A stretch of 64,000 nt of DNA from an uncultured Alphaproteobacteria bacterium (GTDB lineage: Bacteria > Pseudomonadota > Alphaproteobacteria > MPNO01 > UBA2964), in the NCBI GenBank assembly GCA_943787225.1, contig CALSLP010000001.1, forward strand, positions 1 through 64,000, written 5' to 3'. Under the pieces are notes generated by a model. The model ran no database searches, was not told the origin of the DNA, and worked only from the letters and a program-made list of their open reading frames with translations. The position numbers and the translations under genes are program-made. Positions 35,691 to 44,657 of the stretch are shown here, one piece after another (position 1 is the first letter of the stretch; every line of letters starts with the position of its first letter).

Positions 35691-36273
35691 GCGCAAACAA
35701 CTCCTGAGCCGATGGAATTTCGATAGCGGTGTTTCCAATGATGCTTTCGATCAACTGCTGCCCCGATGCATCGACGTCAGCAAAATCACTGACGATCGAG
35801 ATGTCGTGATCAAATTCGCCCGGATTGATGCCTTGAATATTTTCGGGTTGTTCATGCATGATCTGTTCAGCCCGCGCCTTCAACATCGCTTCAATCAATG
35901 TCAGATAATCGACATCAAAGCCGTCTTCTGACATCGCGAAATAGAACCGAGTCCGCAAAACTTCCTCAATCGCCAGAGGTGCCACGGTGATAATTTCGTT
36001 AAATGTCCCAAAACGGTTCTCAACACCTGGCGGACCCAAAACGTGGCCGCTGGCATCCCGCAACGGCTGATGTAACGACAGCAGCCGTGTTAGGTGCTGA
36101 TCAAAACGCGTCATCAAATGCCCCGACTGACCGACATAAGCAATGGTTCGCCCACCCTCATACAGTTTAAGACGAATATAGATACCGGCCTGATTAATGG
36201 CGTCGACAGACTCTGGGTCTGTTGGAAAGTTTCCGGCCCCAACAGGGCCTCGCCAACAAAGGGACAAATCCAT
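35680..36273 (-). CDS. GIY-YIG-domain protein in the formate dehydrogenase/Mo-cofactor operon
   Basis: This 197-residue protein carries a GIY-YIG nuclease-like core: GIY at residues 30-32, YVG at 46-48, Arg56 and His60 in TRFDQHL, and Glu128 in LTLIEAMLKARAE. These are the positions of the catalytic Tyr, Tyr, Arg and Glu of the family. The remaining 60 C-terminal residues are acidic and unassigned. It is sandwiched between fdhD (11 bases upstream) and mobA (overlap), so it is part of that operon. No function for GIY-YIG proteins in molybdenum cofactor metabolism is known to me; nuclease activity is inferred only. Confidence 0.7.
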   Translation of the reverse strand: MDLSLCWRGPVGAGNFPTDPESVDAINQAGIYIRLKLYEGGRTIAYVGQSGHLMTRFDQHLTRLLSLHQPLRDASGHVLGPPGVENRFGTFNEIITVAPLAIEEVLRTRFYFAMSEDGFDVDYLTLIEAMLKARAEQIMHEQPENIQGINPGEFDHDISIVSDFADVDASGQQLIESIIGNTAIEIPSAQELFAHVD

Positions 36274-36284
36274 GCGGGGACCGC

Positions 36285-37166
36285 CTAATCGGCTTTTTTG
36301 GTGGAAGCCGCCTTGCGATGAACCCCTTCAGGTTCGTCATCAACGGTATCCAGCTTTGCGTCAAAATTAATTCGGCTCTCACCGGCGAGCGCTAAAAACC
36401 GCTTGCCGCGGGCCCGGCCAATTAACGTCAGATTTGCCTGACGCGCCAGATCCACGCCCCAAGCCGTAAAGCCAGACCGGGAAATCAAAATTGGGATTTC
36501 CATTTGGACAGCCTTGATCACCATTTCGCTGGTGAGCCGTCCCGTCGTATAGAACATCTTACCCTTAGGTTTGATGCCGTTCAAAAACATGTAGCCCGCG
36601 ATTTTATCGACCGCATTATGCCGCCCAACATCCTCCATATAGATAAGAGGTATGTCCCGTTCGCACAGAACACAGCCGTGAATAGCGCCAGCTTCGAGAT
36701 AGAGGCTCGGAGTCGTATTGATAATTTTAGATAAAGCATAAAGCCAGGACGTCTTAAGTTCGGCGGACGGATCGAGCGTGATGTCTTCAAACTTCTCCAT
36801 AACATCACCAAAAACAGTGCCAACGGCACAACCTGATGTCCTCGTCTTCTTTTTTAATTTCTGCTCGTAATCTGTTTCGCGTTCCGTTCGGACAACGACA
36901 GTTTCAATCTCTGCGTCGTAATCGATGGCGGTAACAATATCATCTCTTTGAAGCATATTCTGGTTCAACAGGAACCCGATTGCGAGACAGTCCGGGTAAT
37001 CACCAATGGTCATCATGGTGACGATTTCCTGATCATTCAGATATAGAGTCAGAGGTCGTTCAACGGTCACCGTCGTATCAACCGGACGTCCATTGTGATC
37101 AACACCGGAAACTCGTTCGGTGAGTCTGACATCTTTGGGGTCTGGCGAAATCAGGTAACTGGTCAT
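36285..37166 (-). CDS. fdhD: Formate dehydrogenase accessory sulfurtransferase FdhD
   Basis: This 293-residue protein matches FdhD, which carries sulfur from the IscS cysteine desulfurase to the molybdenum cofactor of formate dehydrogenase. Typical segments are RPLTLYLNDQEIVTMMTIGD, TSGCAVGTVFGDV (the catalytic Cys region) and DVGRHNAVDKIAGYMFLN, then FYTTGRLTSEMVIKAVQMEI. Many FdhDs have a CxxC here; this one shows a single Cys in that loop. It is first in the minus-strand unit fdhD-GIY-YIG-mobA-ModE-like. A TATAAT-like stretch lies within 3 bases of the ATG. Confidence 0.88.
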   Translation of the reverse strand: MTSYLISPDPKDVRLTERVSGVDHNGRPVDTTVTVERPLTLYLNDQEIVTMMTIGDYPDCLAIGFLLNQNMLQRDDIVTAIDYDAEIETVVVRTERETDYEQKLKKKTRTSGCAVGTVFGDVMEKFEDITLDPSAELKTSWLYALSKIINTTPSLYLEAGAIHGCVLCERDIPLIYMEDVGRHNAVDKIAGYMFLNGIKPKGKMFYTTGRLTSEMVIKAVQMEIPILISRSGFTAWGVDLARQANLTLIGRARGKRFLALAGESRINFDAKLDTVDDEPEGVHRKAASTKKAD

Positions 37167-37256
37167 CGATTATATATGTACCGTGATCCGGCGGCGGGCA
37201 ATAGAAATGCTGGATATCAATGCCACTGTAAGGTATTTAGGATAAATCAAATCACG

Positions 37257-37278
37257 ATCCAATATCCATTAATTGGAT
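37257..37278. promoter_or_regulatory. Inverted repeat in the fdhD/histidine-kinase divergent region
   Basis: ATCCAAT (37257-37263) and ATTGGAT (37272-37278) form perfect 7-bp arms with an 8-bp spacer in the 180-bp gap. This could be an operator for either divergent gene. It is unlike the ModE-type box at moaA. Confidence 0.3.
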
Positions 37279-37346
37279 AATTCTAGGGTTCGTCGAAAGG
37301 TAATCGTCGCTGCAGCAAAATATTAGACTGCGATGATGACCAGAGA

Positions 37347-39053
37347 GTGATTAGCGTGGATGGGCAATCAAAGGGACGCCCGAGCAATATCCGAAGTGGC
37401 ATTACGGAGCTATCTGTTTCGCCTGAGGACAAACTGATTCTTCCGGGCAACGGCAACACCAGCGTCACTGGGCAAGATGGAAATTTTATTCCAGCAGCGT
37501 TCATAGAACGCCTTCCGCCGATGTATCATGCTGATCGTGACGGATATTTTATCTTTCGTAACAAAGAATTTAACGACATCGCACAAGCGACATTTCCTGA
37601 ATTTCAGAGCCAGGAAAGACGCGACCAATCCAGCCCACTTGCACCCTTCGAATTGCGCGAAATTTTCGGTCGGCTCAACGCGGGAGAAGACGTCGTCAAG
37701 CTGCGCCAAAGTACTGAGATCGAAGGGTCAACGAGGCATTTTCGGTCGACGCATTTTAGAATAGTCGAGGACGATGAGATCATCGGCTACGGTGGCATCT
37801 ACACTGACGTGACCCTGGAAGCCGAAGCCGTAATGCAATCGGCGCGATCAGAGACCCGTTTTCAAGACGTCATTCGATCAGCTTCGGACTGGGTGTGGGA
37901 AACGGATCACAATCTTAACCTCACCTATGTGTCGAACCGGATCGCAGAAGCGCTGAAAACGCCGCCAGCGGAATTAATCGGCCGCCATCTCTTTACCATC
38001 GGCGAATTTGAGGAAAGCCTGGAAAACGGTCCTGCGAGGCCAGACCTTGCTGCCGCCCTAATGCCGTTCCGGGGCCGTATTTTTTTGATGCCGGACAACC
38101 GTCAACGAATGCGCCGAATTTCAATGACCGGCGTACCGGTATTTGACGAACGTTCCGGCAGTTTCAGAGGATATCGGGGAACTGGCACCGACGTTACGCG
38201 CCAGTATGAAATTGAGTTGCGGGCGCGTAAGACCCAAGAGGTTCTTGAATCCAGCCTGAAAGAACTCCGAGAACGAAACATGGAACTCGACCGGGCTTTG
38301 CAGGAAGCCAAGTCAGCGGCGCAGGCCAAGACCGATTTTCTCGGGAAAATGAGCCATGAGTTGCGGACGCCGCTAAACGCGATCATTGGGTTTTCTGAGA
38401 TGTCCATTCAGCAAGCTTTCGGTTCTCTAAATGCCCGATACCTCAGCTATTTCCGCGACATCCATGGCGCCGCCTATCACTTACTCAATATCATCAATGA
38501 TATCCTGGACGCCGTTAATATTGATTCATCGGAAGTTAGCATCGAGCCACGAGCGATTTGCCTATCAGATGTCGTCATACAAGCGAAATCCATCGTTGCC
38601 GTCCGAGCAGAACAGAATGAAATTGATCTCGCCGCGGTCGACATTTCGCGCGAATGGGCTGTATTGGCTGACCCAGGAAGAACTCGGCAGATTCTGGTCA
38701 ATTTGTTAAACAACGCTATAAAGTTCACGAATTCCGGTGGATCCGTTGGTATTGATGTCCAAGCAGTTGATACAAATACTGTCGCCTTTACGGTTTGGGA
38801 TACCGGCATCGGCATCGCCGATGATCAGCAACTAAGAATATTCGAGAGTTTCCATCAAGTGGACTCGAACATCTTAAGCACGCCAACGGAAGGCACCGGT
38901 CTCGGACTCACAATTTCACGACAGCTTGCGCAGCTCATGGGCGGCGAAATCTCTGTTGATAGCGCGCCGAACCGCGGCTCCCGTTTCACCGTCAGCTTAC
39001 CACGGGCCAATAGTCGAGACGTCGTGGATCAAAGCCTGGACACCTACTCTTAA
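37347..39053 (+). CDS. PAS-domain sensor histidine kinase
   Basis: This 568-residue cytosolic kinase has no transmembrane segment. A divergent PAS-like region spans about residues 55-165 and a clear PAS domain about 170-300 ([20 protein letters not shown] ... [10 protein letters not shown]). A short coiled coil leads to HisKA with His337 in [14 protein letters not shown]. The HATPase has the N-box [14 protein letters not shown], the G1 box WDTGIGI and the G2 box GTGLGLTIS. No response regulator is adjacent. It lies between fdhD and moaA and could sense a signal related to redox or formate, but this is only positional inference. Confidence 0.82.
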   Translation: MISVDGQSKGRPSNIRSGITELSVSPEDKLILPGNGNTSVTGQDGNFIPAAFIERLPPMYHADRDGYFIFRNKEFNDIAQATFPEFQSQERRDQSSPLAPFELREIFGRLNAGEDVVKLRQSTEIEGSTRHFRSTHFRIVEDDEIIGYGGIYTDVTLEAEAVMQSARSETRFQDVIRSASDWVWETDHNLNLTYVSNRIAEALKTPPAELIGRHLFTIGEFEESLENGPARPDLAAALMPFRGRIFLMPDNRQRMRRISMTGVPVFDERSGSFRGYRGTGTDVTRQYEIELRARKTQEVLESSLKELRERNMELDRALQEAKSAAQAKTDFLGKMSHELRTPLNAIIGFSEMSIQQAFGSLNARYLSYFRDIHGAAYHLLNIINDILDAVNIDSSEVSIEPRAICLSDVVIQAKSIVAVRAEQNEIDLAAVDISREWAVLADPGRTRQILVNLLNNAIKFTNSGGSVGIDVQAVDTNTVAFTVWDTGIGIADDQQLRIFESFHQVDSNILSTPTEGTGLGLTISRQLAQLMGGEISVDSAPNRGSRFTVSLPRANSRDVVDQSLDTYS

Positions 39054-39093
39054 ATTTACCGTAAACGGCCTGCCCCCTTTTTCTTTTGCACAT

Positions 39094-39125
39094 ACAGCGC
39101 TATATTCCATGGGATATAGCGCTGT
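39094..39125. promoter_or_regulatory. ModE-type operator (Mo-box-like inverted repeat) upstream of moaA
   Basis: ACAGCGCTATAT (39094-39105) and ATATAGCGCTGT (39114-39125) are perfect 12-bp inverted arms with an 8-bp spacer. The core CGCTATAT-N8-ATATAGCG matches the half-site and spacing of the E. coli ModE operator as I remember it. It ends 34 bases before the moaA ATG. A single-domain ModE-like regulator is encoded at 34668-35063. Direct molybdate control of moaA is inferred. Confidence 0.65.
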
Positions 39126-39159
39126 GGCGATTTCCGCATTATACAACCAAGGAAATTCG

Positions 39160-40164
39160 ATGGACGGACCTCTTATCGACCCGCATGGCCGGGCAGTAAC
39201 TTATTTGCGGGTATCGGTTACAGATCGCTGCGATTTTCGCTGCGTTTACTGCATGTCAGAGGATATGACATTCCTACCCAAAAAGGACGTCCTGACCCTC
39301 GAAGAGCTTGAATCGATATGCTCATCATTCGTGTCTCGCGGGGTCACTAAACTCCGCATGACCGGCGGCGAACCTCTGGTGAGACGCGACGTCATGTCTC
39401 TGTTCCGTAAATTATCCCGACACCTGGATACGGGAGCGCTTGAGGAATTAACCCTGACCACCAACGGTAGTCAGCTGGATAGGTTTTCTGACGAGCTGGC
39501 CGATATCGGCGTCCGCCGTATCAACGTATCGCTGGACACGCTTGACGATGATAAATTTGCCAAGATCACCCGATGGGGTCGGTTGGAAAAGGTAAAGACA
39601 GGCCTTGCAGCAGCGAAGCGGGCTGGTATCGCCATAAAGATTAATGCTGTCGCTCTTCGCGGTGTAAATGATGACGAGTTCGACACACTAGTCCAATGGT
39701 GTGGCGATGAAGGCTTTGATCTCACCTTTATCGAGGTGATGCCAATGGGCGAAATTGGAGAAGAAGCACGGCTCGACCAGTACATGCCCCTCTCCATGGT
39801 CCGTGCGAAACTCAACGAAAAATGGACCCTTGAAGACATTGATTATTCAACGGGTGGCCCCGCTCGCTATGTACAGGTTAAGGAAACTGGCGGCCGTATT
39901 GGCTTTATTACTCCACTTACCCACAATTTCTGTGAAAGCTGCAACCGCGTTCGTCTAACCTGTACCGGAACACTGTATATGTGTCTCGGCCAGGAAGATG
40001 CAGCTGATTTGCGAACCGCGGTCCGGAAAGAAGATAACGGCGCTGCATTAATGGATGCTATCGATGAAGCCATTGGCCGCAAGCCCAAGGGACATGACTT
40101 CATTATCGACCGTCGGCGCAGAGACCCGTCTGTTTCTCGCCATATGAGCGTGACCGGCGGCTGA
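39160..40164 (+). CDS. moaA: GTP 3',8-cyclase MoaA
   Basis: This 334-residue radical-SAM enzyme starts molybdenum cofactor synthesis by cyclising GTP. The N-terminal cluster motif is Cys24-x3-Cys28-x2-Cys31 in [20 protein letters not shown] follows, and the C-terminal cluster lies in [20 protein letters not shown]. The protein ends in the functional Gly-Gly (SVTGG). ATG 39160 is chosen for its AAGGAAA site and the [11 protein letters not shown] beginning; a longer open frame upstream overlaps the histidine kinase. A ModE-type operator precedes the gene. An aminotransferase gene follows 13 bases later. Confidence 0.92.
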   Translation: MDGPLIDPHGRAVTYLRVSVTDRCDFRCVYCMSEDMTFLPKKDVLTLEELESICSSFVSRGVTKLRMTGGEPLVRRDVMSLFRKLSRHLDTGALEELTLTTNGSQLDRFSDELADIGVRRINVSLDTLDDDKFAKITRWGRLEKVKTGLAAAKRAGIAIKINAVALRGVNDDEFDTLVQWCGDEGFDLTFIEVMPMGEIGEEARLDQYMPLSMVRAKLNEKWTLEDIDYSTGGPARYVQVKETGGRIGFITPLTHNFCESCNRVRLTCTGTLYMCLGQEDAADLRTAVRKEDNGAALMDAIDEAIGRKPKGHDFIIDRRRRDPSVSRHMSVTGG

Positions 40165-40177
40165 CCCGTCACCCGCC

Positions 40178-41554
40178 ATGGTGTCCAATCCCAATTCATA
40201 TACCGCTCGCGATTCTGCGGCATTGCTGCATCCCTATTCCAACGCCCGCGCCAATGAGAAGGACGGCTCTCTCGTCATAGAACGAGGCCGCGGCGTCTAT
40301 GTAACAGACGACTCCGGTAAAGATTATATTGAAGGGATGTCAGGACTCTGGTGCACCGCTCTCGGTTTTGGCAATGAACGACTTGCTGAAGCCGCCGCCC
40401 GACAAATTCGCACCCTTTCCTTTTACCATGGATTCAATCAGAAAAGTCACACGCCACAAATCGAACTTGCAGAGCGCTTACTCGCCCTGGCACCCGTGCC
40501 GATGTCCAAGGTATTTTTTGCAAATTCCGGGTCTGAGGCAAATGACACCGCTTTCAAGCTGATCTGGTATCGCAGCAATGCGATGGGCAACCCTGAAAAG
40601 AAGAAGATCATTGGACGCGTCAAAGGATATCATGGTGTAACCATCGCCGCCGCCAGCGCCACGGGAACACCCATCAACCATCAGGCATTTGATCTTCCGA
40701 TTGACGGATTCCTCCATACCGACTGCCCTCACTATGCCAGCACCGCAACGCCAGGCGAGAGCGAAGAACAATATTCAGAACGTTGCGCGAAAAACCTCGA
40801 CGCCCTCATCGAACAGGAAGGCCCCGAAACAGTAGCGGCCTTTATTGCAGAACCTGTCATGGGTGCCGGCGGTGTTTTGATTCCGCCCGCTGGATATTTC
40901 AAGAAAATACAGGCTGTGCTCAATAAGCATGATGTTCTGATGATCGCCGATGAGGTTATCTGCGGGTTTGGCCGTACCGGCAATATGTGGGGCAGCGAAA
41001 CCTTTAACATCAACCCGGATATAATCACCTGCGCTAAAGCATTGTCATCAGGATATATCCCGATTTCTGCTCTCATGATCAACGATAGGGTCTATCAACC
41101 CATCGCAGAGCAAAGCGCTGAGATTGGATCGTTAGGACATGGGTTTACCTATTCGGGGCATCCTGTTGCCGCCGCCGTCGCGCTCGAAACCCTCGATATA
41201 TACGAAGAGCTGAATTTGGTTAAGATGGTGCAGGCGATAGCGCCAGCCCTGCAAAGCGGCATTCTAGGCTTTTCGGATCATTCTCTGATCGGCGATACAG
41301 ATGGCGTCGGACTGCTCGCCGTCGCAGAGCTCGTCGCAAACAAGGAAACCGGGGACTCTTTCCCCGCTGACAAGCGCGTTGGGCCTTATCTATTGGATCG
41401 TGCCCTTGATCACGGGCTCATCGTACGCGCCCTTGGCGACCGAATCGCCTTCTCGCCACCGCTGGTAATTAGCCACTCTGAAATTGAGGAAATGTTCAAA
41501 CGCTTCGGAAAAGCGCTCAACGATACAACGAAATGGCTGGAATCAGGCCAATAG
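40178..41554 (+). CDS. Class III (omega-) aminotransferase
   Basis: This 458-residue PLP enzyme is of the aspartate aminotransferase superfamily, subgroup III. Typical segments are GMSGLWCTALGFGNERLAEA, FFANSGSEANDTAFKL and IADEVICGFGRTGNMWGSE, and the PLP lysine lies in ITCAKALSSGYIPISA. Close relatives transfer amino groups from beta-alanine, taurine, putrescine or similar amines to pyruvate. It follows moaA by 13 bases. The gap to hemA is 142 bases and holds no gene. Confidence 0.85.
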   Translation: MVSNPNSYTARDSAALLHPYSNARANEKDGSLVIERGRGVYVTDDSGKDYIEGMSGLWCTALGFGNERLAEAAARQIRTLSFYHGFNQKSHTPQIELAERLLALAPVPMSKVFFANSGSEANDTAFKLIWYRSNAMGNPEKKKIIGRVKGYHGVTIAAASATGTPINHQAFDLPIDGFLHTDCPHYASTATPGESEEQYSERCAKNLDALIEQEGPETVAAFIAEPVMGAGGVLIPPAGYFKKIQAVLNKHDVLMIADEVICGFGRTGNMWGSETFNINPDIITCAKALSSGYIPISALMINDRVYQPIAEQSAEIGSLGHGFTYSGHPVAAAVALETLDIYEELNLVKMVQAIAPALQSGILGFSDHSLIGDTDGVGLLAVAELVANKETGDSFPADKRVGPYLLDRALDHGLIVRALGDRIAFSPPLVISHSEIEEMFKRFGKALNDTTKWLESGQ

Positions 41555-41696
41555 GGAAGGTTTAGGCGCTCTATAAACGAAACGTTAACCATACTCATAA
41601 CAACAATGTGAGAGATGGGATTCTTAACTTTTCGAGGGAATAGAGGGCTTGTATTATCTGTTCGAACAGTCAGGGGACTGTGATAGGAAGATTGGC

Positions 41697-42911
41697 ATGG
41701 ATTACGAAGGTTTCTTCAACAACTCTATTGAGCAGCTTAAATCCGAAGGCAATTATCGGGTTTTTGCTGAATTAGAACGCCACGTTGGCGATTTCCCGCA
41801 TGCCACCCGTCACACCGGAGCCGAAACCAACGAGATCACTGTCTGGTGCAGTAACGATTACCTTGGCATGGGTCAGCATCCCGATGTACTGAAGGCCATG
41901 AAAGATACTGTCGATCTGGTCGGTGCCGGATCAGGCGGGACGCGCAATATTTCGGGTACGACACATCAGCACGTTGTCCTTGAACGAGAACTTTCCGAAC
42001 TACACCAAAAAGAAGCCGCACTGCTTTTTACCTCAGGCTATGTTGCCAATGACGCGGCCCTCTCCACGCTGGCGGGAAACATGCCTGGCTGTGTCCTTTT
42101 GTCTGACGAATATAATCATGCATCGATGATTGCCGGTGTCCGACATAGCGGTGCCGAAAAACGCATCTTCAAGCATAATGACGTCGAAAATCTGGAGCGC
42201 CTTCTGGCTGAGATTGAGCCCGAACGCCCCAAGATCATCGTATTCGAATCCGTATACTCGATGGATGGTGACATCTCTCCGATTGGCGAGATTTGTGACC
42301 TCGCCGATAAATATGGCGCCATGACCTATATCGATGAAGTCCACGCTGTCGGGATGTACGGCCCGCGCGGCGGCGGTGTCGCTGAACGTGATGGCCACAT
42401 GGACAGGATTACCGTGGTACAGGGCACCCTCGCCAAAGCCTTTGGAGTCGTCGGTGGCTATATCGCCGCGTCCCAGAAACTTGTCGATTTCGTTCGATCA
42501 AGAGCCAGCGGCTTTATTTTTACGACCTCACTTCCCCCTGCTGTCGCTGCTGCCGCCGCGGCAAGCGTTCGCCATGTCCGCGACAATGGTCAGGAAAAGC
42601 GCGAACGACACCAGGAACGTGCAGCAACGTTAAAACGGTTACTGGCTGATGCCGGGTTACCCGTGATGCCCTCCGTCTCCCATATCGTTCCGATCATGGT
42701 TGGTGATCCCATTCTGTGTAAGCAGGTTACCGACGACCTCATGGACCGCTATGGTATCTATGTCCAGCCGATCAATTACCCGACGGTACCGAAGGGGACT
42801 GAACGGCTACGCCTGACGCCATCTCCGATCCATAGCGACGACGACATGGATCGGCTCGTTGCCGCTCTGACCGAAATCTGGAGTCGGTTAGAGCTCAAAT
42901 GGGCCGCCTAA
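41697..42911 (+). CDS. hemA: 5-aminolevulinate synthase HemA (C4 pathway)
   Basis: About 404 residues from ATG 41697 ([15 protein letters not shown]). It condenses glycine with succinyl-CoA in the first step of haem synthesis, the alphaproteobacterial route. The alpha-oxoamine synthase signatures are [49 protein letters not shown] and the PLP lysine in [15 protein letters not shown]. The end carries [17 protein letters not shown] terminator follows 26 bases after the stop. Confidence 0.92.
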   Translation: MDYEGFFNNSIEQLKSEGNYRVFAELERHVGDFPHATRHTGAETNEITVWCSNDYLGMGQHPDVLKAMKDTVDLVGAGSGGTRNISGTTHQHVVLERELSELHQKEAALLFTSGYVANDAALSTLAGNMPGCVLLSDEYNHASMIAGVRHSGAEKRIFKHNDVENLERLLAEIEPERPKIIVFESVYSMDGDISPIGEICDLADKYGAMTYIDEVHAVGMYGPRGGGVAERDGHMDRITVVQGTLAKAFGVVGGYIAASQKLVDFVRSRASGFIFTTSLPPAVAAAAAASVRHVRDNGQEKRERHQERAATLKRLLADAGLPVMPSVSHIVPIMVGDPILCKQVTDDLMDRYGIYVQPINYPTVPKGTERLRLTPSPIHSDDDMDRLVAALTEIWSRLELKWAA

Positions 42912-42937
42912 ATTTGGAGATTTCGTTTTCGATAAAT

Positions 42938-42959
42938 CGCGTCATTGGGCGCGTTTTTT
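42938..42959 (+). terminator. Terminator after hemA
   Basis: CGCGTC pairs with GGCGCG (one T-G wobble) around ATTG and is followed by six T. Confidence 0.7.
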
Positions 42960-42989
42960 CATTGCGCAATACGCTTTATAATTAGTCCC

Positions 42990-43514
42990 ATGGGAACGCC
43001 TGACAGCTCACGAGATCCAGTCCTACCGGACTTGTTGCCTAATGGTGTCCAACTCATTTTTTGTGGCAGTGCCGCCGGAACAGTCTCCGCACAAAAGCAA
43101 GCTTACTATGCCGGGCCAGGGAATAAATTCTGGCCAACGCTCTTTGAAACGGGCCTAACCCCGAGGTTATTCTCACCCGATGAATACCACCTACTCCCAA
43201 GTTGCGGCATTGGCCTAACGGATATGGCAAAGCACGTCTTTGGCAGCGATGCGTCCCTGCCAAAAAGCGCCGATGATCCACAACGGGTCTATGCATTAGT
43301 AAGTGAAGCCACGCCCAAAGCTTTAGCTTTCGTCGGCAAACGGTCAGCTCAGGTGTTTTTCAAAACCCATTTTGGGTTAAAAAATATGGCGTATGGCCTC
43401 CAGCAACAAACCCTTGGCAAGACGATGATATTCGTTCTCCCCTCACCGTCAGGCCTGGCTGTGCGTTACTGGGATATCGCCCCATGGCAGGCCCTCGCGA
43501 CGTACATCAAATAA
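42990..43514 (+). CDS. mug: Mismatch-specific uracil/thymine-DNA glycosylase (Mug family)
   Basis: About 174 residues from ATG 42990 (MGTPDSSRD). The UDG-fold motifs are IFCGSAAGTVSAQKQAYYAG with PGNKFW (residues 23-47), SCGIGLTDMAK in the middle and LPSPSGLAVRYW near the end. Mug-family enzymes excise uracil or thymine opposite guanine and related lesions. It lies after the hemA terminator and converges on the RidA gene with only 2 bases between stops. Confidence 0.82.
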   Translation: MGTPDSSRDPVLPDLLPNGVQLIFCGSAAGTVSAQKQAYYAGPGNKFWPTLFETGLTPRLFSPDEYHLLPSCGIGLTDMAKHVFGSDASLPKSADDPQRVYALVSEATPKALAFVGKRSAQVFFKTHFGLKNMAYGLQQQTLGKTMIFVLPSPSGLAVRYWDIAPWQALATYIK

Positions 43515-43516
43515 GC

Positions 43517-43990
43517 CTATTCGATCAGAAAATCTGCTTCGACCTCAATCGCCACGTTGAACGGCATTGATGAAACGCCTGCAACAGTGCGGGCGTGTGC
43601 GCCAATTTCCTGACCAAAGACATCAACCATCAGCTCCGATGCACCGTTCACGACGGCGGCAACTTCTGCAAGGTCAGGCGTGACATTCACATAGCCTTTC
43701 AGCTTTGCGACTTTCACAACACGATCTAGATCGCCATCGAGGGCTAATTTGGCATGCGCGATCACGTTGAGAGCGCAAAGCCGAGCCGCCTCAACCCCTT
43801 GCTCAATGGTAAATTCACGTCCGACCTTACCAATGAAGGGCATGGCTCCATTCCATTGAGGCACCTGACCTGACACATATAGAAACGGGCCGGCAATATT
43901 CGATCCTTTGATTTTTGCGACCTTTGGCGCCAGAGCTTCCGGTAATTCAATCCCCAGCTCCTTGAGCCGAGCCTCAACAACACCTGACAT
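43517..43990 (-). CDS. RidA/YjgF-family protein
   Basis: This 157-residue protein is of the RidA (YjgF/YER057c/UK114) family, which typically forms trimers that hydrolyse reactive enamines and imines. It shows GPFLYVSGQVPQWNGAMPFI and LCALNVIAHAKLALDGDLDR, with the family pattern VNGASELMVDVFGQEIGAHA near the end. The variant with GVEAARLCALN is the long 150-residue type. A second, shorter RidA gene is at 50780. Confidence 0.82.
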   Translation of the reverse strand: MSGVVEARLKELGIELPEALAPKVAKIKGSNIAGPFLYVSGQVPQWNGAMPFIGKVGREFTIEQGVEAARLCALNVIAHAKLALDGDLDRVVKVAKLKGYVNVTPDLAEVAAVVNGASELMVDVFGQEIGAHARTVAGVSSMPFNVAIEVEADFLIE

Positions 43991-44088
43991 GATAATCTTC
44001 CTCGTCTTAAAACCATTCTTTTCGATATCTTTATCATGCGCCAGCAGGCGCTCATGATCCAGCCTCCGTATTTCTGTTATAGTGCCTT

Positions 44089-44445
44089 ATGGCCTCATCA
44101 AAAGACTTTCGTGATCAAATGCTGGGACGGCTTCTGCCGTTTGGACCGGTGCTGTCGCGCTCAATGTTCGGCGGCTTTGGTTTCTATATGGACGGCATCA
44201 TGTTCGCTCTGATCGCCTACGATCAAATCTACTTTAAAGTAGATAACGGCAACCGGCAGGACTACTTAGACGCTGAAAAGGAACCGTTTACCTATGAAGG
44301 AAAAAGGAAGCCTGTTCAGATGTCATACTTTCTGGTGCCGTCAGAGATTCTAAATGACCGCATCGAATTAGCTGAATGGGCGTGCCGGGCCCTCGATGCC
44401 GCTAAACGGTCGAAAGCATCAAAACCGACCAGGCGAAAATCTTGA
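44089..44445 (+). CDS. TfoX/Sxy N-terminal-domain protein
   Basis: This 118-residue protein matches the TfoX N-terminal domain: SRSMFGGFGFYMDGIMFALI, then DQIYFKVDNGNRQDYLDAEK and VQMSYFLVPSEIL. Full-length Sxy/TfoX activates competence with CRP; the single-domain version is widespread and of unclear role. The C-terminus is lysine/arginine-rich (AKRSKASKPTRRKS). Its stop overlaps the ribbon-helix-helix gene start. Confidence 0.8.
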   Translation: MASSKDFRDQMLGRLLPFGPVLSRSMFGGFGFYMDGIMFALIAYDQIYFKVDNGNRQDYLDAEKEPFTYEGKRKPVQMSYFLVPSEILNDRIELAEWACRALDAAKRSKASKPTRRKS

Positions 44446-44657
44446 CCTCGCCGGTAAAAAGGTCAGTGGTGGTTGCGGGGCACCAAACCAGCATTTCTCT
44501 GGAGGAGCCATTCTGGGACGCGCTGGTCACGCTAGCCAAAGCCCGCGAGATATCTCTTAATAGCCTGGTCACCGAAATAGACCGTGATCGGCAAGGCAAT
44601 CTATCCTCAGCTTTGCGCGTTTACGTCCTGAACAGCCTGCAAGCGAACCAGAACTAA
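44442..44657 (+). CDS. Small ribbon-helix-helix protein
   Basis: This 71-residue protein of the RHH_4 type contains KRSVVVAGHQTSISLEEPFW and DALVTLAKAREISLNSLVTE, then RQGNLSSALRVYVLNSL. The fold is a likely DNA- or protein-binding dimer. It starts at TTG 44442, overlapping the tfoX stop by 4 bases, which suggests coupled translation. It converges on the asmA gene with a 4-base overlap. Confidence 0.78.
   Translation: MTSPVKRSVVVAGHQTSISLEEPFWDALVTLAKAREISLNSLVTEIDRDRQGNLSSALRVYVLNSLQANQN

Noticed and set aside
37160-37185. A second ModE-type box in the TATATAAT stretch before fdhD
   Set aside because: The CG-flanked half-sites and 8-bp spacing seen at moaA are not present; it is only AT-rich, perhaps part of the fdhD promoter.
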